Notes: generated by a model from the sequence alone, not told the origin. A stretch of 64,000 bases of DNA from Variovorax sp. (GCA_025352265.1 JANXTS010000008.1:32278-96277), one strand, 5' to 3'; shown: positions 26,957 to 37,917, counted from the first letter of the stretch. Numbers and translations: made by a program.

Positions 26957-28501
26957 ATGACCACATCGAATCCCATTCCCAACACGACGCCTGCGGACCA
27001 AAGCTTCGACTGCGCCTGGCTGCTGGCCGATCCGGGCGCAGCGCCTGCGCAGGCCGATGTGCGAGTTGCGGTGTCGGGCGGTCGCATCGCATCGATCGAT
27101 GCGTTGAACGTACCGTACGCAACTGGCACGGCCCGGCGGCTGCTGGCCTTGCCAGCGTTGACCAATGCGCATGATCACGCGCGCACCTTCCGCAGCGCCA
27201 CGCTGGGCGCTTTCGGCCAACCGCTCGAAAGTTGGTTGCCATACCTCGGCTTGGCCCCCGGCGTCGATCCTTACCTGTGCGCCGCCACGTCCTTCGCGCG
27301 ATCGGTGCGCCATGGTGTCGCCAATCTGATGGTTCACTACACGCGGGTGCAGGGTGGCATGCCCTATGTCGACGAGGCATGCGCGGTGGCGCGGGCAGCG
27401 CGCGATGTGGGAGTGCGCATCGGCTTCGCGATCGCAATGCGCGATCGCAACGGCATCGCCTACTGCAACGACGCCACGGTGTTGAAGGCATTGCGGCCCG
27501 GCATCCGCGACGCCGTGGCGCAGCGGTTGTCGGTCGCGCCCGTGTCGCCCGCGCAGCAACTGGCGCTGGTAGGCGATGTCGCCGCGATGGTGAGCGAAGG
27601 CGGCTACGGTGAGCACGTCACCGTGCAGTACGGACCGACCGCGGTGCAGTGGTGCAGCACGCCGTTGCTCGAAGCCATTGCACAGGCATCCGCGGACCAC
27701 GATCGCCCTATCCACATGCACCTGCTGGAGACCAAGTACCAGCGCGAATGGTCCGATGCGGCGCACCCCGGTGGCATCGTTCAATTTCTCGACAGCATCG
27801 GCTTGCTGAGTTCGCGTCTCACGCTGGCGCATTGCACCTGGGCGCGCAGCGAAGAGCTGGCGCTGCTTGCCGAACGCGGTGTGACTATCGCAGTCAACAC
27901 CAGCTCCAACCTCGGCCTCAAGTCGGGCATCGCGCCACTGCCCGAAATGCTGAGGCAAGGCTGTCGGGTTGCGATGGGGCTCGACGGCATGGCGTTCGAC
28001 GAAGACGACGACGCGTTGCGCGAAATGCGGCTCGCCTATTCGCTGCATCGCGGCTGGGGCTACGACACCAGCATGACGCCCCATCAACTGTGGGGCTTTG
28101 CATCGCGGCACGGGCCGCGCAGCGTGGGCGGCGCCTTGCGCTCGGGCGGACGCATCGCGCCCGGTGCGCCGGCCGACGTCGTGTTCCTCGACTGGGACGC
28201 GCTAGACGACGACGCGCTGTTCCCCGATATCGATCCGCTCGATCTGCTGCTGGCGCGCGGCAACGGCAGCTACATCGCGCAGGTGCTGATCGGCGGCCGC
28301 AGCGTGGTCGAAGGCGGGCGCGTGACCGGCATCGACGAGCCGGCGTTGCGGGCCGAATTGCTGGCGCGAATGCGGGTTGCGTTGGCAACGGATGCGGCTG
28401 GCGATGCGGCCGGTGCGTCATGGCGTGGCACCGTACAGGCGCTGGCCGAAGACCTCGCGCCGTTCTATCGCAGCGGGCACTTCGGGGGCTGCTGCGATTG
28501 A
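26957..28501 (+). CDS. Metal-dependent amidohydrolase (AtzB/TrzN/cytosine-deaminase-like)
   Basis: 514 residues, amidohydrolase superfamily TIM barrel. Metal ligands: H72 and H74 (NAHDHARTF), the His in PIHMHLLET, the His in LTLAHCTWARSEEL and the Asp in AMGLDGMAFDEDDDALREM. The C-terminal small beta domain carries the usual APADVVFLDWD region. Relatives deaminate or dechlorinate s-triazines and purine/pyrimidine rings (AtzB, TrzN, guanine and 8-oxoguanine deaminases). A natural job here would be to strip an amino group from a triazine or pyrimidine and so generate the substrate for the AtzD-like enzyme. That is inference; the family call is firm. It is the last gene of the island. Confidence 0.82.
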   Translation: MTTSNPIPNTTPADQSFDCAWLLADPGAAPAQADVRVAVSGGRIASIDALNVPYATGTARRLLALPALTNAHDHARTFRSATLGAFGQPLESWLPYLGLAPGVDPYLCAATSFARSVRHGVANLMVHYTRVQGGMPYVDEACAVARAARDVGVRIGFAIAMRDRNGIAYCNDATVLKALRPGIRDAVAQRLSVAPVSPAQQLALVGDVAAMVSEGGYGEHVTVQYGPTAVQWCSTPLLEAIAQASADHDRPIHMHLLETKYQREWSDAAHPGGIVQFLDSIGLLSSRLTLAHCTWARSEELALLAERGVTIAVNTSSNLGLKSGIAPLPEMLRQGCRVAMGLDGMAFDEDDDALREMRLAYSLHRGWGYDTSMTPHQLWGFASRHGPRSVGGALRSGGRIAPGAPADVVFLDWDALDDDALFPDIDPLDLLLARGNGSYIAQVLIGGRSVVEGGRVTGIDEPALRAELLARMRVALATDAAGDAAGASWRGTVQALAEDLAPFYRSGHFGGCCD

Positions 28502-28632
28502 CTTCTCCCTACTTCATCTACCCCACACGATTTCTGCCACGACACGAGTCGATATCACCGCTAATCTCGGCTGCGGTCGAAGATGGGGAACGGCGCCCAG
28601 GACGTGCTGTTCGAGCGGGCCTGAGCCAGAGC

Positions 28633-29307
28633 TCAACCGAAGCTGGCGGCCTCGACCGACGTCGCTTGCTTCGGCAGTGCGATCGGTAGTTCGCTCACCC
28701 ACATCTGCAACGGATACGGCCGAAGGAAAGCCGATGTTTCTTCGATGGGCGCATAAAGCCACTCGTCGACCCAGCCATCGGGAAGGATCACCGGACGACG
28801 TCTTGGACGTTCGCCCTTGAGTTGCTGCATGAGTACGTCTTCAGAAGCGTCGATCGTCAGCAGCGCAAAGCTCTCGACACACCCGCCTTGCGGCGAACGC
28901 CAGCCATTCCACAGGCCGGCAATGCAGAACGGTTCGCCACCGAATCGCTCAATGCGAATTTCGTTGCCACTGTCGGTTGTTTCGAACAACGCATCGGCGA
29001 CTACGACGCAACGGTGCGAGCGTTTCCATGGCTGATAGAAGTTGCGTTCGGTCGCGGCGGTCTCGCTGGCTGCTTCATGCGTGAGGCGGTCGCGACCGTC
29101 CGGTGAAAACAGCGGGATCAAACCCCAGCGGCCGGTCGCGACTTCAAAACGCGGCAGCTTGCCACCACGGGCTGCGTCGGTGCGCGGCCGGCAAACGAAA
29201 ACGCCTTGATCGTGGACGTGAACTTCAGGCGCCACGGCCGGCGCCTGAACGCCAAACTGACGCCAAAAATGCGCTGGATTCTGAACGGCGTGATAGCGGT
29301 GGGCCAT
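28633..29307 (-). CDS. Degenerate SRAP-domain (HMCES/YedK-like) protein lacking catalytic residues
   Basis: 224 residues. The overall pattern matches SRAP proteins: GRWGLIPLFS, SETAATERNFYQPWKRSHRCVVVADALFE, FCIAGLWNGWRSPQG and SFALLTIDAS...RPVILPDGWVDEWL. Canonical SRAP enzymes start MCxx, with Cys2 forming a crosslink with abasic DNA, and carry an Asn and a His at the active site. Here the start is MAHRY (Cys2 replaced by Ala), the N-A-R-S/A-E-T motif reads HEAASET, and the HxxP motif reads ERPRRRP. Only the Glu of the ADxxxE region is kept. Either the fold has been recruited for another role or the gene is losing function; the reading frame is intact. Confidence 0.7.
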   Translation of the reverse strand: MAHRYHAVQNPAHFWRQFGVQAPAVAPEVHVHDQGVFVCRPRTDAARGGKLPRFEVATGRWGLIPLFSPDGRDRLTHEAASETAATERNFYQPWKRSHRCVVVADALFETTDSGNEIRIERFGGEPFCIAGLWNGWRSPQGGCVESFALLTIDASEDVLMQQLKGERPRRRPVILPDGWVDEWLYAPIEETSAFLRPYPLQMWVSELPIALPKQATSVEAASFG

Positions 29308-29410
29308 ACCAGCAACTTTAAATGCAACGGGATATTTCGTGAGAAAAAATGCGATCAGCCGTTAAGTAAAACGACTTACGTTTCCCCTGAATCCGAAGTT
29401 TTTTACATCT

Positions 29411-30214
29411 TCAGAGCGAAAAATCGTAGTCGACGGTGATCGGTGCGTGGTCGCTGAACTTGACGGTCTTGAAGATCGACTCGCGCCGAGCCAAGTTAGC
29501 AAGCGCTGGCGTCGCCAGGTGGTAGTCGAGACGCCAACCCACGTTGTTGGCATAGGCCTGACCGCGGTTGCTCCACCACGTATAGGCCGCGTCAGTGGTC
29601 TCGGGCTGCAGCATGCGATAGACGTCGACGATTCCAGCGCCATCGGCACCGGCGTCGAGCAAGCGCGTCATCCAGGCGCGCTCTTCTGGCAAGAAGCCGC
29701 TGTTCTTCTGGTTGCCGCGCCAGTTCTTTAGGTCGATCTGCTGGTGCGCGATATTGATGTCGCCGCACAGGATGAAGTCACGCTCTTTCTTCAGCGCGCT
29801 CAGGTGCGGAAAGAAGCCTTTTAAAAAGCGGAACTTGGCTGCCTGCCGCTCATCGCCCGAGCTGCCGCTCGGAAAGTAGCAACTGATGATGGACAGCTTG
29901 CGCGCGGGCGTGTCGAAGCGTAGCTCGAGGTAGCGGCCCTCGGCATCGAACTCGGCGTCGCCCCAGCCGACGATCACTTCGCTGGGTGCATGTCGGGTGT
30001 AGATGGCGGTGCCGGCATAGCCCTTTTTTTCGGCGAAATGAAAGTGGCCCTTGAGGTTCGCCATTTCTTCGAATCGGCCTTCGACATCGCTCGCCTGGAC
30101 GCGGATCTCCTGCATGCAAATACAATCCGGCGCCAGTTCGGCTACCCAGTCGGCTACGCCTTTGGTGGTAGCCGAACGAAGGCCGTTGAGATTGAGGCTT
30201 GTCAGTTTGAACAA
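29411..30214 (-). CDS. xth: Exodeoxyribonuclease III / AP endonuclease family (Xth)
   Basis: 267 residues. Endonuclease/exonuclease/phosphatase fold with the ExoIII hallmarks: TSLNLNGLRSA, CMQEIRV (catalytic Glu), GDINIAHQQIDLKNW, GWRLDYHLATP and C-terminal SDHAPITVDYDF. It removes 3' blocks and cuts at abasic sites in base excision repair. The first codon is TTG, with GGGAA just upstream on the minus strand; no ATG is near. Its start lies only 11 bp from the divergent pyrE start, so the promoter must sit inside pyrE. Confidence 0.92.
   Translation of the reverse strand: MFKLTSLNLNGLRSATTKGVADWVAELAPDCICMQEIRVQASDVEGRFEEMANLKGHFHFAEKKGYAGTAIYTRHAPSEVIVGWGDAEFDAEGRYLELRFDTPARKLSIISCYFPSGSSGDERQAAKFRFLKGFFPHLSALKKERDFILCGDINIAHQQIDLKNWRGNQKNSGFLPEERAWMTRLLDAGADGAGIVDVYRMLQPETTDAAYTWWSNRGQAYANNVGWRLDYHLATPALANLARRESIFKTVKFSDHAPITVDYDFSL
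30096..30126 (+). promoter_or_regulatory. Candidate pyrE promoter inside xth
   Basis: TACAAT (30121-30126) is a strong -10 match; the best -35 is TGGACG (30096-30101) with a long 19-bp spacer, so the -35 is weak. Transcription would start near 30133 and give a leader of about 93 nt, antisense to the xth 5' end. Confidence 0.4.
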
Positions 30215-30225
30215 AGGAATTCCCG

Positions 30226-30915
30226 ATGGCTGAGTTGGCGGAATTGAATATTGCGGGCAGTTCGGTCGCGCTTGACTTCGTGCAATTCGCGATTGATTCC
30301 GGGGTCTTGCGCTTCGGCGAGTTCAAGACCAAGGCCGGCCGCATGAGCCCTTATTTTTTCAACGCGGGCCTGTTCGACGATGGCGCCAAACTCATGCGGC
30401 TGGCTGAATTCTATGCAGACCGGCTGATCGAGAGCGGCATGGTGTTCGACATGATCTTCGGTCCGGCCTACAAGGGCATTCCGCTGGGTGCGACGGTAGC
30501 CGCCGAGCTGGCGCGGCGCGGCCGCAACGTGCCGTTTGCCTACAACCGCAAAGAAACGAAGGACCACGGCGAGGGCGGCACCCTGGTGGGCGCGCCACTG
30601 CGAGGCCGGGTGCTGATCGTCGACGACGTGATGTCGGCCGGCACGGCGGTGCGCGAATCCATTCAGGCCATCCGCGTGGCGGGTGCCACGCCACAGGGCG
30701 TCGTAATCGCCCTTGACCGACAAGAGAAGGCGACGGAAAACGGCGTCGATGTCGACCACAGCGCTGTGCAATATGTACGCAATCGGCTTGGCATGCAGGT
30801 GGTGGCGATCGCTACGCTGGACGACTTGCTAAAGTACATTTCGGAACGCGCAGACCCTTCGTTGGGCGTTCATCGGGAAGGAGTTATGGCTTACCGACAA
30901 CGCTACGGCGCTTGA
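30226..30915 (+). CDS. pyrE: Orotate phosphoribosyltransferase
   Basis: 229 residues. PyrE makes OMP from orotate and PRPP in pyrimidine synthesis. The PRPP-binding motif is VLIVDDVMSAGTAVRESI; GPAYKGIPLGATVAAEL and the flexible loop with FAYNRKETKDHGEGG are also typical. AAGGAATT precedes the ATG. The start codons of pyrE and xth are back to back, and pyrE is followed by a separately started DUF4124 gene. Confidence 0.97.
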   Translation: MAELAELNIAGSSVALDFVQFAIDSGVLRFGEFKTKAGRMSPYFFNAGLFDDGAKLMRLAEFYADRLIESGMVFDMIFGPAYKGIPLGATVAAELARRGRNVPFAYNRKETKDHGEGGTLVGAPLRGRVLIVDDVMSAGTAVRESIQAIRVAGATPQGVVIALDRQEKATENGVDVDHSAVQYVRNRLGMQVVAIATLDDLLKYISERADPSLGVHREGVMAYRQRYGA

Positions 30916-30948
30916 GCTTTTTTGGCCGGCTGATAGACAGGATTTCTG

Positions 30949-31614
30949 GTGCGCATCCATAATTTTTTCGCGGTCATGTCTTTCATGTTGTTGCTCCTTG
31001 GAGCGACGGCAAAAGCGCAGACGACTGCCAGCACGGGTGGTCCGAGCGGCGGCATCTACAGCTGCACCGATTCGCGTGGCCGGATCATCACGGCCGATCG
31101 CCCGATTGCAGATTGCATCGACCGCGAGCAGCGCGAACTCAACCCAAGCGGCACCACGCGCCGCACCGTCGAGCCGACCTACACCGCGCGAGAATCGGCC
31201 GAACGAGAGGAGCGCGCGAGGCAGCAGTCGCTGCTGCAGACGCGCCAGATGGAAGAACGGCGACGAGAACGCGCGCTGCTGGTTCGATACCCAAATGCCA
31301 CGGCACACAACCGGGAGCGCACCGAGGCGTTGGCGCAGGTCGACGCTGTGACTCAAGCCGCGAAAACACGTCTGGACGAGCTGTCCCTGGAGCGCAAAAA
31401 GATCGATGAAGAGATGGAGTTCTACAAAAGCGATCGCAGCCGTGCGCCCGCCGCCTTGCGTCGCAGGCTCGAAGACAACGCGCAACGCATGACGGTGCAA
31501 AACCGCTTTGTCGGCGAGCAGGAAGAGGAGAAGCGGCGTGTGAATTCGCGCTTCGATGATGAGCGGATTCGATTGCATCAACTGTGGGCTCCCGAGGCTG
31601 GCGGAGGCAAATAG
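30949..31614 (+). CDS. DUF4124-domain secreted/periplasmic protein
   Basis: 221 residues from GTG. A signal peptide ends around ATAKAQ (residue 24). The DUF4124 core YSCTDSRGRIITADRPIADC contains two Cys and is followed by a long charged, helical region (about residues 80-215, rich in E, R and Q) likely to form a coiled coil. These proteins are common next to housekeeping genes in Burkholderiales and have no known function. The frame begins 33 bp after pyrE. Confidence 0.78.
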   Translation: MRIHNFFAVMSFMLLLLGATAKAQTTASTGGPSGGIYSCTDSRGRIITADRPIADCIDREQRELNPSGTTRRTVEPTYTARESAEREERARQQSLLQTRQMEERRRERALLVRYPNATAHNRERTEALAQVDAVTQAAKTRLDELSLERKKIDEEMEFYKSDRSRAPAALRRRLEDNAQRMTVQNRFVGEQEEEKRRVNSRFDDERIRLHQLWAPEAGGGK

Positions 31615-31653
31615 AGCTCTGTCCCACGTCGCTGCGCCCCGCGCGGCGCCTTC

Positions 31654-33204
31654 TCAGCTCTGCAGCTTCGCCTTCAGCAAAGCATTGACTTGCGCCGGGT
31701 TTGCTTTGCCCTGGCTCGCCTTCATCACCTGCCCGACGAGCGCGTTGAAGGCTTTTTCCTTGCCGGCGCGGAACTCGTCGATGTTTTTCTGGTTGGTCGC
31801 CAGTACACCGTCGATGATGGTTTCGAGGGCGCCTGTGTCGCTCATTTGCTTGAGGCCCTTGGCTTCGATGAGGGCATCGATGCGCGCGAGATCATAGGCA
31901 GCTCTGTCGACATATGCCGCCGCCAGGGGGGTGCCACTTATCTCTCCGGCGCCCCACAGAAAGCTGAGTATTTCTTTGGCGGCATTGTTTGAGATGGTTC
32001 CATCAGCGATGCGGCCAATGAGCGAAGCCAACGAAGTCGCGCTCACCGGAGTTTCTTGAATTCCGATTTCCTCTGCATTCAGCAGCTTCGCCAACTCGCC
32101 GGTAATCCAATTGCTGGCGAGCTTGGGCGCAGCGCCTGCCGCGACTGCGTCGTCGAAGTAGCGGGCAAGGGCCGTGCTTTGCGTCAGTTGCGCCGCGTCG
32201 TACCCGGACAGGCCATGCGTGCTCACATAGCGGGCTGCCATCGCACGCGGCAATTCCGGCATCTCCGCTTTGACGCGATCGATCCAGTCTTGCGCGATCG
32301 CCAGCGGAGGCAAATCCGGGTCAGGAAAGTAACGGTAGTCGGCGGCGTCTTCCTTGGCCCGCATGGCGCGGGTTTCGCCGGAGTCGGGGTCGAACAGAAT
32401 GGTCGCCTGCTGCACCTTGTGGCCGTCTTCGATCTCTTCAATCTGCCACCGAATCTCGTAGTCGATGGCCTGCTGCATGAACTTGAAGCTGTTCAGGTTC
32501 TTGATCTCGCGGCGCGTGCCGAGTGGCTCGCCGGGCTTGCGTACCGACACGTTGGCGTCGCATCTGAAGCTGCCCTCCTGCATGTTGCCGTCGCAGATGC
32601 CTATCCAAGTCACGATTTTGTGCAACTCTTTGGCGTAGGCCACCGCTTCGGCGGTCGAGCGCATGTCGGGCTCGCTCACGATTTCCAGCAGCGGCGTGCC
32701 GGCGCGGTTCAAGTCGATGCCCGACTGGCCGATGAAGTTCTCGTGTAGCGACTTGCCGGCGTCTTCTTCAAGGTGTGCGCGCACCAGGCGCACTGTCTTC
32801 GATTCGTCGCCCACGAAGAACGACACCTCGCCGCCTTGCACGACCGGGATCTCGAACTGGCTGATCTGGTAGCCCTTGGGCAGGTCAGGATAGAAGTAGT
32901 TCTTGCGCGCGAACACACTGCGCGGCGCAATGGTCGAGCCGAGCGCGAGACCCAGCTTGATGGCGCGTTCGACTGCGCCCTTGTTCATCACCGGCAGGGT
33001 GCCGGGCAGCGCCAGGTCGACCGCGCAAGCCTGCGTGTTGGGCTCGGCGCCGAACGCAGTCGAGGCCCGGCTGAAAATCTTGCTGGCCGTCGACAGCTGC
33101 GCGTGCGTCTCGAAGCCGATGACGACCTCATAGCCACGCACCAGCGGACCGGTCGGTCGGCCTTCTTGCATCTGTTCGAAAGAGTTCATCACGGGTTGGC
33201 TCAT
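31654..33204 (-). CDS. gatB: Aspartyl/glutamyl-tRNA amidotransferase subunit B
   Basis: 516 residues. GatB activates misacylated Glu-tRNA(Gln)/Asp-tRNA(Asn) by phosphorylation and receives ammonia from GatA. Family signatures: [21 protein letters not shown], the [16 protein letters not shown] stretch, [17 protein letters not shown] and the C-terminal YqeY-like tail ending [15 protein letters not shown]. The ATG at 33204 follows the gatA stop by one base; a longer frame would overlap gatA. The operon is gatC-gatA-gatB. Confidence 0.97.
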   Translation of the reverse strand: MSQPVMNSFEQMQEGRPTGPLVRGYEVVIGFETHAQLSTASKIFSRASTAFGAEPNTQACAVDLALPGTLPVMNKGAVERAIKLGLALGSTIAPRSVFARKNYFYPDLPKGYQISQFEIPVVQGGEVSFFVGDESKTVRLVRAHLEEDAGKSLHENFIGQSGIDLNRAGTPLLEIVSEPDMRSTAEAVAYAKELHKIVTWIGICDGNMQEGSFRCDANVSVRKPGEPLGTRREIKNLNSFKFMQQAIDYEIRWQIEEIEDGHKVQQATILFDPDSGETRAMRAKEDAADYRYFPDPDLPPLAIAQDWIDRVKAEMPELPRAMAARYVSTHGLSGYDAAQLTQSTALARYFDDAVAAGAAPKLASNWITGELAKLLNAEEIGIQETPVSATSLASLIGRIADGTISNNAAKEILSFLWGAGEISGTPLAAAYVDRAAYDLARIDALIEAKGLKQMSDTGALETIIDGVLATNQKNIDEFRAGKEKAFNALVGQVMKASQGKANPAQVNALLKAKLQS

Positions 33205-33205
33205 C

Positions 33206-34696
33206 TCAAAAGCCCTCGGGGGTTCGCGCATGCCAATCTGTGGCTTGCTGGAATCGATGCGCCACGTTCAGCAGCTTGGCCTCACCAAAGTAGTCGCCGA
33301 TCAACTGCAGGCCAACGGGCATGTGACCGTCGAAGCCGGCGGGCAAGCTCATTCCGGGCAAGCCAGCGAGCGAGGCGGGGAGAGTGAAAATATCGGCCAG
33401 GTAGTCGGCCACCGGGTCGTTGCCATGTTCGCCGAGCTTCCAGGCGACCGTGGGTGCAACCGGGCCGGCGATGACATCGCATTGCGCAAAGGCTTGCTGG
33501 AAGTCGTTGGCGATCATCCGGCGCACCTTTTGCGCCTGCAGGTAGTAGGCGTCGTAATAGCCGTGGCTCAACACGTAGGTGCCGATCATGATTCGGCGTT
33601 TGACCTCGTCGCCGAAGCCTTCTTCGCGCGTCTTGGCGTACATGTCGGCAAGATCTTTGTACTGCTCAGCGCGGTGGCCGAACTTGACTCCGTCGAAACG
33701 GCTCAGGTTGCTCGACGCTTCGGCCGCGGCCAGGATGTAGTAGACCGGGATCGACAATTCGGTGCGCGGCAGGCTTACCTCGACACGTCGGGCTCCGAGC
33801 TTCTCGTATTCGGCGAGTGCGGCATCGACTGCAGCGCGCACGCCGGGTGCCACGCCATCCCCCAAAAACTCCTTCGGCACACCGATGCGCAAGCCTTCGA
33901 GCGAAGCATCGAGCGAGCGCGAATAGTTTTCCGCGGGTCGGTCGATAGAGGTCGAATCTCGATCCAGATCAGGTCCGCACATGGCCGACAGCAGCAGCGC
34001 GCAGTCTTCCGCCGAGCGGGCCATCGGGCCCGCTTGATCCAGGCTCGATGCGAAGGCGACCATGCCGTAGCGCGAGGCGCGGCCGTAGGTCGGCTTGATG
34101 CCGGTCACGCCGCAAAACGATGCGGGCTGGCGGATCGAGCCGCCGGTGTCGGTGCCGGTGGCGGCCGGTGTTAGCCGTGCGGCCACCGCCGCCGCGCTGC
34201 CGCCGGACGAACCACCCGGAATGCGCGCGCGATCCCATGGGTTTTGGACCGGTACGGCCTTGTCGTGGCCGACCGCCGGCACGGCGACGTTTTCGTTGGC
34301 CGAGCCCATCGCGAACTCGTCGCAGCTGAGTTTGCCAAGCGTCACGGCGCCGGCATCGGCCAGCTTGCGCACCACGGTGGCATCGAAAGGGGAGCGATAG
34401 CCGGCCAGGATGCGCGAGCCGGCGGTGGTCGGAAAGTCGAGGGTCGCGAAGATGTCCTTGTGCGCGATCGGCACGCCGGCGAGGGCCGGCGCGTTGCCGG
34501 CAGCGATCGCCGCATCGGCGGCGCGGGCCTGGGCCAGGGTGACATCGGCGTCGACCGCGACGAAGGCGCCGAGCGATTCGTACGCCTTCATGCGGCCGAG
34601 AAAGTGCTGCGCTGTCTCGACGGCCGACACTTCGCGTGCGGCGAGTGCGCGAGCCAGTTCGGCCACGCTTTTTTCGTGTATCTGCTTGCCGCTCAT
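33206..34696 (-). CDS. gatA: Aspartyl/glutamyl-tRNA amidotransferase subunit A
   Basis: 496 residues, amidase-signature family. The Lys of [17 protein letters not shown], the cis-Ser of [16 protein letters not shown] and the nucleophile Ser of [16 protein letters not shown] are present. It releases ammonia from glutamine or asparagine for GatB. The ATG overlaps the gatC stop (ATGA), which sets the start; the frame is open upstream through gatC but that is not coding. Confidence 0.97.
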   Translation of the reverse strand: MSGKQIHEKSVAELARALAAREVSAVETAQHFLGRMKAYESLGAFVAVDADVTLAQARAADAAIAAGNAPALAGVPIAHKDIFATLDFPTTAGSRILAGYRSPFDATVVRKLADAGAVTLGKLSCDEFAMGSANENVAVPAVGHDKAVPVQNPWDRARIPGGSSGGSAAAVAARLTPAATGTDTGGSIRQPASFCGVTGIKPTYGRASRYGMVAFASSLDQAGPMARSAEDCALLLSAMCGPDLDRDSTSIDRPAENYSRSLDASLEGLRIGVPKEFLGDGVAPGVRAAVDAALAEYEKLGARRVEVSLPRTELSIPVYYILAAAEASSNLSRFDGVKFGHRAEQYKDLADMYAKTREEGFGDEVKRRIMIGTYVLSHGYYDAYYLQAQKVRRMIANDFQQAFAQCDVIAGPVAPTVAWKLGEHGNDPVADYLADIFTLPASLAGLPGMSLPAGFDGHMPVGLQLIGDYFGEAKLLNVAHRFQQATDWHARTPEGF

Positions 34697-34992
34697 TCGA
34701 TCACCTTCGGCACCAGGAACAAGCCTGCCTCGACGGCCGGCGCACTTCTCTGGTTGGCTTCGCGGTTGTTCGACTCGCTCACCACATCGTCTCGCAGGCG
34801 CAGTGTGATGTCTTCGATAGCGGCGACCGGGTGCGCCAGGGGCTCGATGCCGGTCGTATCGACAGCGCGCATGCGTTCGACCAATTCGAAGAAACCGTTG
34901 ATCTGGACTTGCAGGCGCTCGCTCTCGTCGGGGGCGAGCTGCAGGCGCGCCAGCGAAGCGATGCGCGCAATATCGGAAGCGGAAAGTGACAT
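34693..34992 (-). CDS. gatC: Aspartyl/glutamyl-tRNA amidotransferase subunit C
   Basis: 99 residues if started at ATG 34992 ([19 protein letters not shown]), which is the normal GatC opening. An in-frame ATG at 35031 has a better AAGGG site 4 nt upstream and would add 13 residues; the choice is open. The C-terminal [12 protein letters not shown] matches the family. GatC holds the GatA-GatB complex together. It is divergent from mreB. Confidence 0.93.
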   Translation of the reverse strand: MSLSASDIARIASLARLQLAPDESERLQVQINGFFELVERMRAVDTTGIEPLAHPVAAIEDITLRLRDDVVSESNNREANQRSAPAVEAGLFLVPKVIE

Positions 34993-35055
34993 CGGGAGAA
35001 TGGCTTGGCCCGGTGACAGCACCGGTGACATTGCACCCTTGAAGGGTGTGCAAAC

Positions 35056-36250
<1,195 letters not shown>

Positions 36251-36270
36251 ATGCGCGATAGCCTCCGATG

Positions 36271-36301
36271 GCCGGCCCGCGATTGCAGGGGCCGGCTTTT
36301 T
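36271..36301 (+). terminator. Rho-independent terminator-like hairpin between mreB and mreC
   Basis: GCCGGCCC (36271-36278) pairs with GGGCCGGC (36289-36296) over a 10-nt loop and is followed by TTTTT. It probably reduces read-through from the abundant mreB mRNA into mreCD-mrdA. Confidence 0.7.
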
Positions 36302-36334
36302 GCCATTTGACGTCGTACCACTCGCCCTGAACCC

Positions 36335-37327
36335 ATGCCGCTCGGCACGCTCGATCGCACCGCGCCGCCCCTCTTCAACCAGGGGCCGTCGGCACTCAGC
36401 AAGCTGATCTTTTTCAGCGCGCTGTCGCTATTCCTCATGGTGGCCGATGCACGGTTCCACCTCGTGCAACCGCTGCGCGCGGCCATTGGTGCCGTGTTGT
36501 ATCCGGTGCAGTGGCTGGCGCTGAAACCGGTGCAGGCGATGGTTAGCGGCGGTCGTTACCTCGAAGACCTGCAGACGGCGCAGAGCGGCGAGTCCGACGC
36601 GCGCAAGGCGCTGGCGGTGCAGGCAGAGCGCGCCAGCCAGTCCGACACTTTGCTGCAGGAGAACGCGCGGCTGCGGTCGCTGCTGGAATTGCGACAGAGC
36701 ACGCCGACGCCCTCGCGCGCGGCAGAGGTGCTCTATGACGCAGCGGATCCGTACACCCGCAAAGTCGTGATCGACCAGGGAATGACGCATGGCATTGCGG
36801 CCGGTTCTCCCGTCATCGACGAGCACGGCGTGCTGGGCCAGGTCACTCAGGTGCAGCCCTTCACAAGCGAAATCACGCTGGTGATCGATCGCGACCTGGC
36901 GATACCCGTACAAAACACCCGCACCGGCGCACGTAGCGTGGCGTTCGGCGATGCCAATGCGCATGGGGGCGGGCTCGAGCTCCGCTTCATGGCTGCGAAC
37001 TCGGACTTGCAAGAGGGCGATCTGCTGTCGACGAGCGGCGTCGACGGCGTTTATCCGGCCGGCTTGCCGGTCGCGAAGATCGACCGCATCGAGCGCCGCG
37101 CCGACTCCGCCTTCGCGCGCATCCATTGCTTGCCGCTCGCCCATGTGAGTTCGGCGCGCTATGTGCTGGTGCTGGCGCCGACCGGTGCCAACACGCCGCC
37201 GAAGCCGGCACCGTCCGCAGCGCCAGCGGCTGCAGCGGCCGCGAAGAAAAAGGCCGACAAGGCGGCGGAAAAAGCAGCTGAGAAGAAGCCCGCCGCCAAG
37301 CCGAAACCCAAGGAGCGCCAACCATGA
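36335..37327 (+). CDS. mreC: Rod-shape determining protein MreC
   Basis: 330 residues. One N-terminal membrane helix (about 22-40), a coiled coil (about 85-125, LLQENARLRSLLEL) and the MreC beta domains (DPYTRKVVIDQGMTHGI, GVLGQVTQV, VDGVYPAGLPVAKI). The C-terminal 50 residues are a low-complexity Ala/Lys/Pro tail, common in betaproteobacterial MreC. It bridges cytoplasmic MreB and periplasmic wall synthases. The stop overlaps mreD (ATGA). Confidence 0.95.
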   Translation: MPLGTLDRTAPPLFNQGPSALSKLIFFSALSLFLMVADARFHLVQPLRAAIGAVLYPVQWLALKPVQAMVSGGRYLEDLQTAQSGESDARKALAVQAERASQSDTLLQENARLRSLLELRQSTPTPSRAAEVLYDAADPYTRKVVIDQGMTHGIAAGSPVIDEHGVLGQVTQVQPFTSEITLVIDRDLAIPVQNTRTGARSVAFGDANAHGGGLELRFMAANSDLQEGDLLSTSGVDGVYPAGLPVAKIDRIERRADSAFARIHCLPLAHVSSARYVLVLAPTGANTPPKPAPSAAPAAAAAAKKKADKAAEKAAEKKPAAKPKPKERQP

Positions 37328-37845
37328 TCATGCGACCTGGCCAGCAGCAGTTACTGCTTCCCTTGAGTCCGCTTTTCATGTGGACCAGCCTGTTCGTGGC
37401 ACTGCTGCTCAACATCATCCCGATCGGACGCGCGGCCTGGACGCCCGATCTGCTCGCGCTGGCAATCGTCTTTTGGAGCGTGCATCAGCCGACCCGTATC
37501 GGCATCGGCGTCGCGTTTGCTTTCGGGCTGGTGATGGACGTGCATCAGTCGGCCATGCTCGGCCAGCATGCGCTGTCGTACACCACCCTTGGCTACTTCG
37601 CCATCGCGATTCATCGGCGGCTGCTCTGGTATCCGGTGGCCTCACAGGCGTTGCAGGTGCTGCCACTCTTCGCGCTGTCGCACGTCATCGAATTGGCAAT
37701 TCGCATGATCGGCGGCGGCGTGTTTCCCGGCTGGAACCTGCTGGTGTCGCCGGTTATCGAAACTCTGCTCTGGCCTTTGGCGAGCGTGCTGTTGCTGGCG
37801 CCGCAGCGTCGTACGCCCGAGCCCGACGCCAACCGTCCGCTGTGA
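37324..37845 (+). CDS. mreD: Rod-shape determining membrane protein MreD
   Basis: 173 residues with five or six hydrophobic segments. PDLLALAIVFWSVHQPTRIGIGVAFAFGLVMDVHQ is the MreD signature. It is coupled to mreC by a 4-nt overlap. It forms part of the elongasome in the inner membrane. Confidence 0.93.
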   Translation: MIMRPGQQQLLLPLSPLFMWTSLFVALLLNIIPIGRAAWTPDLLALAIVFWSVHQPTRIGIGVAFAFGLVMDVHQSAMLGQHALSYTTLGYFAIAIHRRLLWYPVASQALQVLPLFALSHVIELAIRMIGGGVFPGWNLLVSPVIETLLWPLASVLLLAPQRRTPEPDANRPL

Positions 37846-37917
37846 GCAACGCTCGCGTCTGTTCGGTCTGCCTTCGATTTGCCCTGACGTGGCAACCCGC
37901 CTAAGCTTGCTTGCCCA

